Assembly (NCBI GenBank): GCA_003455275.1
Contig: DMRR01000057.1
Span: 5,484 to 10,557, forward strand
DNA: 5,074 nt
Direction of reading: 5' to 3'
Source of the DNA: Bacteroidota bacterium
Lineage (GTDB): Bacteria > Bacteroidota > Bacteroidia > Chitinophagales > UBA10324
In this document: piece by piece, positions 1 to 5,074 of the stretch
Layout of the letters: each line of letters starts with the position of its first letter
How positions within the stretch are numbered: position 1 is the first letter of the stretch
The notes under the pieces: generated by a model
The model's input: only the letters and a program-made list of their open reading frames with translations
Databases searched by the model: none
What the model was told of the DNA's origin: nothing
Position numbers and translations under genes: made by a program

Positions 1-302
1 GCAAATGGGTCGTAGGATAAATCATCTTCTTTATTGGAAGAAAAAAGAGTGGTGATTCCATTTACTTCGCCATACTCCATCCTTTGTTGATGAATTTCAG
101 ATTCGAAAAGTATGGAGTGAGAATATATAAAAAGCTCGCCACCGATTCGGTTCCGGCTATAATTAAGTTTGTATCCCTCATGCTGGTAAAAACGATCGGT
201 GCTTGTAGTAAATTCAAAATCAATTTCCAGTAATTCGCGCAGAAGAAGATCAGCAATGTATTGTAGACGAGGCGTAATTTTATGAGTATAGATTAAAAGC
301 AT
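1..302 (-). CDS. Polysaccharide deacetylase family protein, N-terminal part (cut by left edge)
   Basis: The minus-strand frame opens with ATG at 302-300 and stays open for 100 full codons to the edge of the window, so the rest of the gene lies outside. The start MLLIYTHKITPR, the following 'LLLRELLEIDFEFTT', the 'GYKLNYSRNRIGGELFI' stretch and the late 'LSYDPF' match, from memory, the conserved N-terminal region (a DUF7033-type domain) of Bacteroidota polysaccharide deacetylases, where a stretch like 'LPFDPFAASFYLLSRYEEY' usually follows. The catalytic NodB-type domain would come after this region and is not visible, so the enzymatic role (metal-dependent N- or O-deacetylation of a cell-envelope polysaccharide) is taken from the family. 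No signal peptide is seen. The gene starts 21 bp after the stop of the dehydrogenase-like gene in the same direction, which suggests co-transcription. No Shine-Dalgarno sequence is obvious before the ATG, as is common in this phylum. Confidence 0.82.
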   Translation of the reverse strand, partial: MLLIYTHKITPRLQYIADLLLRELLEIDFEFTTSTDRFYQHEGYKLNYSRNRIGGELFIYSHSILFESEIHQQRMEYGEVNGITTLFSSNKEDDLSYDPF

Positions 303-323
303 GGCGGATTAAGAAATCAATTA

Positions 324-962
324 CTAAAAAAATGTTTTCATTAGAGGAGAAATTTGATAGCGCGAGCCGCCGTTTGATTCTGCAATTTTTATCAAGGTTT
401 CAAAAATATTCTTCCACCCGATTAATTCTGCAAATTGAAAAGGGCCAAATGGATAAGCAGTTCCTAATTTCATTCCTGCATCAATGTCATCTCTTGACGC
501 GGTCTGCTCTTCAAACTCAAAACAAGCCTCATTTATAATCATAAAAAGAATACGGGGGCTTACCATGCCAGCCATATCTTTTACATGAAGAGTTTTCCAT
601 TCGAGTGCTTTAAAAACATTAATCCATCCCGGGTTTTCTTCTGAAAAAGAAATCTCTTTCAGATCCCTGCTTAAAAAAAATGGAAGAGAATTTATTCCGG
701 CCACTATTGACTGTTTGTTAGCGCCTTTCATTTCCTGAACAGTTTTTTTTACAGCGCACAGAAGTGTGAATGGTGCAAGTAAAAAAAAATTAGGATGAAT
801 AGAATTACGATCGTCAGCATTCAGATCAATAGCTAAATCAAAGTTCTTGTTGATTTTTTCATTCCAGCCGCCTTCATAAAAAACCTCCACCTGATGGCTG
901 GTATTGATTCCTTTTCTCAACTCTGTTATTCTTTTTTCTTCACCGGTTACAGCTATTTTCAT
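324..962 (-). CDS. 3-hydroxyacyl-CoA dehydrogenase family protein with degenerate N-terminal half
   Basis: The 212-residue protein has a clear 3HCDH C-terminal domain from about residue 130: 'GMVSPRILFMIINEACFEFEE' region (residues 132-152), then 'ASRDDIDAGMKLG' and 'PFGPFQFAELIG' (residues 155-182), the usual signature for hydroxybutyryl/hydroxyacyl-CoA dehydrogenases. The N-terminal half is only about 130 residues, against roughly 180 in active enzymes. It starts MKIAVTGEEKRITEL with no GxGxxG dinucleotide-binding motif, and I cannot find the catalytic His region. At the place where classical enzymes have the catalytic Asn (GFxxNR) this protein has Pro136 (GMVSPR). Short homologues ending in 'SRYQxxPLLK' are known to me from Bacteroidota; this one ends 'SRYQISPLMK'. 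Dehydrogenase activity is therefore doubtful and the true role is unknown; it may bind acyl-CoA or act as a structural or regulatory paralogue. The ATG at 962 is the first start after an in-frame TAA in the divergent gap region. It leads a probable two-gene operon with the deacetylase. Confidence 0.82.
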   Translation of the reverse strand: MKIAVTGEEKRITELRKGINTSHQVEVFYEGGWNEKINKNFDLAIDLNADDRNSIHPNFFLLAPFTLLCAVKKTVQEMKGANKQSIVAGINSLPFFLSRDLKEISFSEENPGWINVFKALEWKTLHVKDMAGMVSPRILFMIINEACFEFEEQTASRDDIDAGMKLGTAYPFGPFQFAELIGWKNIFETLIKIAESNGGSRYQISPLMKTFF

Positions 963-998
963 TTCCTGAATTTCGCTGCAAATAAAATCAAATGCGTT

Positions 999-1064
999 AT
1001 GTTACTTCTAAAAAAAATAATTTGGCTTGCACCCGGCACTTTATTACTTTGCCTGATAGGATCA
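999..1064 (+). other. Lipoprotein (Sec/SPII) signal peptide of the RidA protein
   Basis: Residues 1-22 have the three expected parts: a short basic n-region (MLLLKK), a hydrophobic core (IIWLAPGTLLLCLI) and a lipobox IGS followed by Cys23, whose codon is 1065-1067. Cleavage before Cys23 and lipid attachment are inferred from this pattern. The mature start CMHSNKIETENYN has acidic residues from +8 and +10, but no compact acidic run of the kind used for surface export in some Bacteroidota, so periplasmic or surface exposure cannot be decided. Confidence 0.75.
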
Positions 1065-1499
1065 TGTATGCATAGCAATAAAATTGAAACCGAAAACTAC
1101 AACCCAAAAAATCAACTGATGCAAAAATCAATTCTTAAAACTGAAAAAGCCCCCTTGCCAATCGGACCATACAGTCAGGCAGTCATGATAAATAATATGC
1201 TTTTCGTTTCAGGACAAGTTGCAATAATTCCGGGCACCGGGCAACTTCTGCAATCAGATATTTCTGCTGAAACAAAACAGGTGATGGAAAATATAAAAGC
1301 AATTCTCACCGAGGCCGGCCTTGACTTCAATAACATTGTAAAGACTACAATATTTTTAAAAGACATGAATGATTTTGCAAAAGTGAATGAGGTTTATGGA
1401 AGTTACTTCACTTCAGATTATCCTGCGCGCGAAACAGTTCAGGTAGCACGCCTTCCAAAGGATGCAAATGTTGAAATTTCTGTTACAGCAGTTAAATAA
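999..1499 (+). CDS. ridA: RidA family enamine/imine deaminase with lipoprotein signal peptide
   Basis: RidA proteins hydrolyse reactive enamines and imines such as 2-aminoacrylate to keto acids and ammonia. From residue 41 this 166-residue protein is a complete RidA domain of the usual 126-residue length: 'PIGPYSQAV', 'LFVSGQ', 'VKTTIFLKDMNDF', 'VNEVYGSYF', 'YPARETVQVARLP' and 'NVEISVTAV'. The residues matching E. coli Tyr17, Arg105 and Glu120 are all present (Tyr58, Arg144, Glu159), so an active site is expected. The unusual part is the 40-residue front: MLLLKK, a hydrophobic core, and the lipobox LIGSC with Cys23, followed by a polar linker. That points to a lipid-anchored protein outside the cytoplasm. 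I chose ATG 999 because it gives a textbook signal peptide; the frame is open back to 894, but that extension overlaps the divergent gene and has no family support. ATG 1119 is an alternative start giving a plain cytosolic RidA. No Shine-Dalgarno is evident before either. The gene stands alone, divergent from one neighbour and convergent with the other. Confidence 0.9.
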   Translation: MLLLKKIIWLAPGTLLLCLIGSCMHSNKIETENYNPKNQLMQKSILKTEKAPLPIGPYSQAVMINNMLFVSGQVAIIPGTGQLLQSDISAETKQVMENIKAILTEAGLDFNNIVKTTIFLKDMNDFAKVNEVYGSYFTSDYPARETVQVARLPKDANVEISVTAVK

Positions 1500-1505
1500 T
1501 TTTAG

Positions 1506-4500
1506 TTAGCGAATCAGGTTCAAATCTCCCTGAAGAATAACTTTCGTTCCACTGTTTTTCGTAATCACTGCACGATAGACAAAAACTCCTGAATTTAGTT
1601 GTTGGTTTTTAAATGTGCCGTTCCAACCATCTTTATATCCATCACCGCTGTAAACTAATTCTCCCCAGCGATCAAATATTTTCAGATCTGTTTCCATAAT
1701 TGTTTTTCCATAAATTCGAAATACATCATTCCTTCCATCATTATTAGGAGTAAAGGCATTAGGAATAAAAATTAAATCTGCAGGAACAATTATATAAGGA
1801 CCCACTGTCACCGAATCACTGCATCCAACATCATTATATGCGATCACTGTAACCTGAAATTTTCCTGTATCAAGAAATGTATGAACCGGATTTACCAAAC
1901 CGCTGCTATCTCCATCGCCAAATGTCCATAGATAAGATGTGGCATTGGTAGAAAGATTTTCAAAAACAAATTGAGCTTCTTCTAAACTTAAAGCAAGCCC
2001 TGCCGCAGGTGTAGAAGTGAATTGAACATGTGGAGATGGCTGGACTAAAATGAAATCATTTTTTGTTATAGTATAACTACAGCCGTATACATTGAAAGCT
2101 GTTAACGAAACATCATATTGACCCGGATCATAATGATGAGAAGGATTTGCGGAGGTGTCAAAACTGCCATCTCCAAAATTCCATAAATATGAAATTGCGC
2201 CACTACTTGTATTTTCAAAAGGAACATCAATTACATCACATGCAGAAGTGATGGGGGATGTAAAATCAGGGGAAGGAGAAGGGTCTACATGAACTATTAT
2301 TTCTTGGGTGTCACTTGTACAAAATTGTTGAGTTACTGCTAAGGAAATGGAATGAATACCTGTATCATTAAAAGTTATTTGGTATGGGCCTGCACCGGTT
2401 CCATTCACAACTGTTCCGCCACCGAAATTCCAATTGTAGGAAGCAAATGAATTTCCAGTTCCTGCATAGTTTACTGTCACTGGAGCAAACTGACATGCAG
2501 AGTCTGGGCTTACAAGAAATGTAGAGGTGGGAACAGGATTCACTAAAATATTTTGAGTAGTGCTTGCTGAACAACCCAAATCTGTTACAGTTAGTGTAAC
2601 AGGATAGCTGCCCGAAGAAGGAAATGAAAGTTGATACGGACCACTGCCGGTACCACTCAAAACATTTGCAAATCCAAAATTCCAATTATAAACAGCCGCG
2701 CCACTAGCACTACCTATAAATGTAACGGTAGAAATATCGTCTTCACACAGGGGCGATGTAGTTGTAAAATCTGGCAATGGTCCAGGTGCAACATTTATTG
2801 TATGCGAAACCACAGGAGAAGTGCAACCAGTATCTGTAACCGCAAGTGAGATAGTGTGTGCACCGGATGTTGACCAATTGACTTGATAGGGTCCCTGGCC
2901 ACTACCGCTAACAATAGTTCCGCCACCGAAATTCCAATTATAACTGGCTGTAGGCGGAGAACTGCCACTATAGCTAATTGTAGCGTTGGTACCGACACAA
3001 ACAGCAGTTGGATTAATTGTAAAGGAAGCATCAGGGATTGGATAAATATCAACTGTGTGGGTAGTCATTTGAGAAGGGCATCCAAAATCATTTACAACCA
3101 GTGTAATTGTAAAAGTTCCAGGAATGGGATAGCTAATTGTCCAGGGACCAGAACCGCCATTACCACTTGTAATAATTGTTCCGCCACCAAAATACCAGTT
3201 ATAAGGAGCAAGTGGATTTGCATTTCCAGTATAAATAATACTATCAGCAATACCGGCACAGCCTGGGCTTTGAACAACAAAATCAGAAGTGGGTGGCTGT
3301 ATAACTGTGATTGAATGTGTGGTTGAACCTGTGCATCCCTGAGCAGTTGTAACAGTTAAAGTAACATTTATTGTCCCAGGAGTATTCCAAACTACTTGAT
3401 ATGGACCTTGTCCGCTACCGCTTGCTACAGTTCCTCCGCCAAAATTCCAATTATATGTTGCTGTAGGGCCAGCATTTCCTGTGTAAGTAATGGATGTGTT
3501 TAGTCCAACGCAAGCAGTTCCAAAAACAAAATTTGATGGTGGGATAGAATTCATATGAACTGAATCGATGCTCATACTCGATGTGCATCCATTCTGAGTA
3601 ACTACTAAGGTGACATGATGGTTTCCATAACCGTTCCAGTGAACTTGGTATGGCCCTTGTCCGCTGCCACTGGCAATTATTCCTCCTGAAAAATTCCAGG
3701 TATAGGTTGCGCCGGGTCCTGCGTTACCGGTATAGGTGATTGTTGAATTTTGTCCAAGGCAAACCGGTGTAACCACAGAAAAAGTAGAAGTGATCGCTGT
3801 AGTCACACTAACAGTTAACAATGATTGAGGAGAAGTACATCCGTTTTCTGTTACAGTGAGTTTTACCTGCTTATTTCCAGATGTACTCCAGCTAACAACA
3901 TATGGTCCTTGTCCGCTTCCACTGATGATGGTTGCTCCTGTCCCGAATGTCCATGTATAAGTTGCACTTGCACTTGCTCCACCTGTATATGTAATTGTAT
4001 CTGGTGAATTTATGCAAACGGATACTGCACCTAATGAGAATGAAGATGATGGGGTCGGGTTTACAATGACATTTACGGGTGCAGCAGTTGTTGAACAACC
4101 ATTTTTAATCACCGTCAATTGGATGGAATAAGTTCCGGCAGCTGCCCAGCTGATTTGGTAGGGTCCCATTCCGCTGCCACTTACTATGGTGCCTCCGGCA
4201 AAATTCCAATTATATGTAGCACCAGAACCACCGTTACCGCTATAACTAATCAATGTATTTTGCCCGGAACATGTAGGTGAGGTTGCAACAATTGTGGCCG
4301 TGGGTGGATTTTGAATTTGAGCTACATTAGTTGTAATGGCTGATGAGCAACTTCCTAAAAAGACCTGAAGTGTTACATTGTGATTCCCGGCCGTATTCCA
4401 TTGCACCTGATATGGGCCTTGTCCGCTACCACTAATTATTGTTCCGCCGCCAAAATTCCAGTTGTATGTACATGTTGGTGGAGCAGTGCCGGTAAAAGTT

Positions 4501-5074
4501 ATGGTGATAAGTTGCCCTAGACATTGTGGTGATCCAATAGTGAATGTAGAGGTGGGAACTGCACCAACAGTTATAGTTTGGATATACGGTTGTGATGTGC
4601 ATGCTCCTTGTGTAACAGTAAGAGAAACATTATATGTTCCGGGATTTGGCCAAGATATTACATAGGGGCCACTACCACTTCCGCTTATAATTGTTGCTCC
4701 TGCGAAATTCCAATTGTAAGTGGCTCCTGAATTTCCATTCCCCGTATAGGTGATATTTACGGGATCATTAATACAAAGTAATGTTGGGGCAGCAGTGAAA
4801 CTTGCTGTTGCTGTTGGAAGAATATTTACAAGAGAGAGCGATTGAACTGTGTTACCACACGCATCAGTTGTGATTAATGTATAAGTAGTATTGACTAAAG
4901 GATTTACCGTAACAGGCGATCCGGATAAGCCACCTGGGTTCCAGGAATAAGTATAAGGTGCCACACCGTATAGGGGATTTGCAGTAAGTGTCACCGGTGC
5001 TCCTGCACATGAGTTCGTTGAACTTGAGCTAACTGATGCCTGCAAAGTGATACCTTGCAATGTAACGGTATAGG
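1506..5074 (-). CDS. Giant PKD-repeat surface protein with type IX secretion C-terminal domain (5' end beyond window)
   Basis: The frame is open from the right edge and ends with TAA at 1508-1506, giving 1188 full residues of the C-terminal part of a larger protein. TTG at 5060 is sometimes called as a start, but the frame continues upstream (Y-T-V-T) without a stop, so the true start and signal peptide lie outside. Domains in order: an Ig-like module (5074-4815), ten PKD-like modules (4814-2274), two canonical PKD modules with FGDG (2273-1770), and the gliding-motility/type B type IX sorting domain (1769-1509), with IFIPNAFTPNNDG, DRWGELVY and the final LIR. Such proteins pass the inner membrane by Sec and the outer membrane by the type IX system, and act at the surface or are released. 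The modules are extended beta-sandwich spacers; the role is probably adhesion or matrix binding, but no catalytic domain or ligand-specific domain is visible. The segment is rich in Thr, Ser, Gly and Asn, as expected for an extracellular stalk. Confidence 0.93.
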   Translation of the reverse strand, partial: YTVTLQGITLQASVSSSSTNSCAGAPVTLTANPLYGVAPYTYSWNPGGLSGSPVTVNPLVNTTYTLITTDACGNTVQSLSLVNILPTATASFTAAPTLLCINDPVNITYTGNGNSGATYNWNFAGATIISGSGSGPYVISWPNPGTYNVSLTVTQGACTSQPYIQTITVGAVPTSTFTIGSPQCLGQLITITFTGTAPPTCTYNWNFGGGTIISGSGQGPYQVQWNTAGNHNVTLQVFLGSCSSAITTNVAQIQNPPTATIVATSPTCSGQNTLISYSGNGGSGATYNWNFAGGTIVSGSGMGPYQISWAAAGTYSIQLTVIKNGCSTTAAPVNVIVNPTPSSSFSLGAVSVCINSPDTITYTGGASASATYTWTFGTGATIISGSGQGPYVVSWSTSGNKQVKLTVTENGCTSPQSLLTVSVTTAITSTFSVVTPVCLGQNSTITYTGNAGPGATYTWNFSGGIIASGSGQGPYQVHWNGYGNHHVTLVVTQNGCTSSMSIDSVHMNSIPPSNFVFGTACVGLNTSITYTGNAGPTATYNWNFGGGTVASGSGQGPYQVVWNTPGTINVTLTVTTAQGCTGSTTHSITVIQPPTSDFVVQSPGCAGIADSIIYTGNANPLAPYNWYFGGGTIITSGNGGSGPWTISYPIPGTFTITLVVNDFGCPSQMTTHTVDIYPIPDASFTINPTAVCVGTNATISYSGSSPPTASYNWNFGGGTIVSGSGQGPYQVNWSTSGAHTISLAVTDTGCTSPVVSHTINVAPGPLPDFTTTSPLCEDDISTVTFIGSASGAAVYNWNFGFANVLSGTGSGPYQLSFPSSGSYPVTLTVTDLGCSASTTQNILVNPVPTSTFLVSPDSACQFAPVTVNYAGTGNSFASYNWNFGGGTVVNGTGAGPYQITFNDTGIHSISLAVTQQFCTSDTQEIIVHVDPSPSPDFTSPITSACDVIDVPFENTSSGAISYLWNFGDGSFDTSANPSHHYDPGQYDVSLTAFNVYGCSYTITKNDFILVQPSPHVQFTSTPAAGLALSLEEAQFVFENLSTNATSYLWTFGDGDSSGLVNPVHTFLDTGKFQVTVIAYNDVGCSDSVTVGPYIIVPADLIFIPNAFTPNNDGRNDVFRIYGKTIMETDLKIFDRWGELVYSGDGYKDGWNGTFKNQQLNSGVFVYRAVITKNSGTKVILQGDLNLIR
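1509..1769 (-). other. Gliding motility-associated / type B type IX secretion C-terminal domain
   Basis: The last 87 residues match the family known as CHU_C or gliding motility-associated C-terminal domain (TIGR04131/PF13585 by recollection). Visible landmarks are FIPNAFTPNNDGRNDVFRI at the start, LKIFDRWGELVY in the middle, GWNGTFKNQQLNSGVFVYRAV, and the ending DLNLIR. In this family the domain directs cargo across the outer membrane by the type IX secretion system. It contains no Cys. Confidence 0.93.
1770..2273 (-). other. Two canonical PKD domains of the surface protein
   Basis: The modules at 2273-2031 and 2030-1770 differ from the ten before them: they carry the classical PKD core (SYLWNFGDG and SYLWTFGDG), followed by 'NPSHHYDPGQYDVSLTAFN' and 'NPVHTFLDTGKFQVTVIAYN', which correspond to the usual NPxHTYxxxGxYxVxLxxxN consensus. 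They sit between the array and the sorting domain, a common place for PKD domains in Bacteroidota surface proteins. The second lacks the N-terminal Cys of the pair seen in the other modules but keeps the Cys in VGCSDS. Confidence 0.9.
2274..4814 (-). repeat. Array of ten tandem PKD-like modules (83-87 residues each)
   Basis: Ten modules follow one another without spacers, at 4814-4554, 4553-4302, 4301-4050, 4049-3792, 3791-3540, 3539-3291, 3290-3033, 3032-2778, 2777-2529 and 2528-2274. Each begins with a short strand and a Cys near residue 10-14, continues with ITYTGN-like and Y(N/T)W(N/T)F motifs, then a Gly/Ser hairpin of the form SGSGQGPYQVxW, a strand LTVTxxGC, and ends in a Pro-containing linker. 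The same protein core is seen in the DNA as a recurring motif near 'ccaaaattccaattata' about every 250-260 bases. Synonymous positions differ widely between copies, so these are old, selected protein repeats and not a recent DNA expansion. The module boundaries are placed at the linker and could shift by a few residues. Confidence 0.9.
4815..5074 (-). other. Ig-like module preceding the PKD-like array (with the tail of another at the edge)
   Basis: The segment is unlike the PKD-like modules. It has 'SSTNSCAGAPVTLTANP', 'YTYSWNPGG', 'VTVNPLVNTTYTLITTDACGN' and two Cys, a pattern typical of Ig-like or SprB-like repeats in Bacteroidota adhesins (CxGxxVTLTA...SWxPG...TTYTxTxTDxCGN). The first residues at the window edge, YTVTLQG, resemble the 'TTYTLITTD' strand of such a module, so at least one more copy probably lies upstream. 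The family name is not certain. Confidence 0.6.

Noticed and set aside
62..256. A 64-residue minus-strand open frame
   Set aside because: It overlaps the deacetylase frame 302-1, which has clear family similarity; this other frame has none.
894..998. N-terminal extension of RidA back to ATG 894
   Set aside because: The added 35 residues overlap the divergent gene, have no family match, and would bury the lipoprotein signal peptide inside the protein.
963..998. TTTATTTG-like box as a promoter for the minus-strand operon
   Set aside because: It differs from TAnnTTTG at the conserved A and no TTTG is found at the proper distance upstream.
1514..1533. Hairpin TCAGG / CCTGA with a 10-base loop as a terminator
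   Set aside because: The stem is only five pairs, lies inside the sorting-domain codons, and no T-run follows on either strand.
2631..3314. Plus-strand open frames of 72 and 143 residues (also 332-538, 3825-4007 and 4462-4665)
   Set aside because: They lie antisense to well-supported coding sequence and have no recognisable domains; the Thr/Ser/Gly-rich codons of the array create such shadows.
2274..4814. Regularly spaced DNA motif resembling a CRISPR-like or satellite array
   Set aside because: The period is 250-260 bases, the motif is imperfect, and one frame is open throughout; the pattern is fully explained by repeated PKD-like protein modules.
5058..5060. TTG as the start codon of the large surface protein
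   Set aside because: The frame stays open to the window edge with in-register residues (YTVT) that look like a module strand, and no signal peptide follows the TTG.

Overview
The window looks like a chromosomal stretch of a member of the Bacteroidota. The main reasons are a very large surface protein ending in the gliding-motility/type IX secretion C-terminal domain, a polysaccharide deacetylase of the Bacteroidota-specific kind that begins MLLIYTHKITPR, a short 3-hydroxyacyl-CoA dehydrogenase-like protein of a type I know from this phylum, AT-rich DNA, and the lack of clear Shine-Dalgarno sequences before the starts. I cannot place it below phylum with confidence; Chitinophagales or a related group is a guess.

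Layout from left to right. Positions 1-302 (minus strand) hold the N-terminal 100 residues of a polysaccharide deacetylase that runs off the left edge. Just upstream of it in the same direction, 324-962 (minus) encodes a 3-hydroxyacyl-CoA dehydrogenase-family protein that keeps the C-terminal domain but has a short, degenerate N-terminal half. With a 21-bp gap the two probably form an operon. After a 36-bp divergent gap, 999-1499 (plus) encodes a RidA-family enamine/imine deaminase with a lipoprotein signal peptide in front. Six bases further on, 1506-5074 (minus) is the 3' part of a giant cell-surface protein that is open at the right edge. From N to C terminus it carries one Ig-like module, ten tandem PKD-like modules of 83-87 residues, two canonical PKD modules, and a type B type IX secretion sorting domain.

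The genes form three separate transcription units rather than one pathway. The surface protein is expected to pass the inner membrane by Sec and the outer membrane by the type IX system, then act outside the cell, probably in adhesion or matrix binding. The RidA protein appears to be a lipoprotein outside the cytoplasm, unlike ordinary cytosolic RidA. The dehydrogenase-like protein and the deacetylase may share a function, but their pairing does not reveal it.

There is no convincing new defence system, mobile element, CRISPR array or RNA gene here. The items most worth a second look are the lipoprotein RidA and its possible internal cytosolic start, the dehydrogenase-like protein that has lost its NAD-binding signature, and the PKD-like array in which the FGDG motif is consistently altered.
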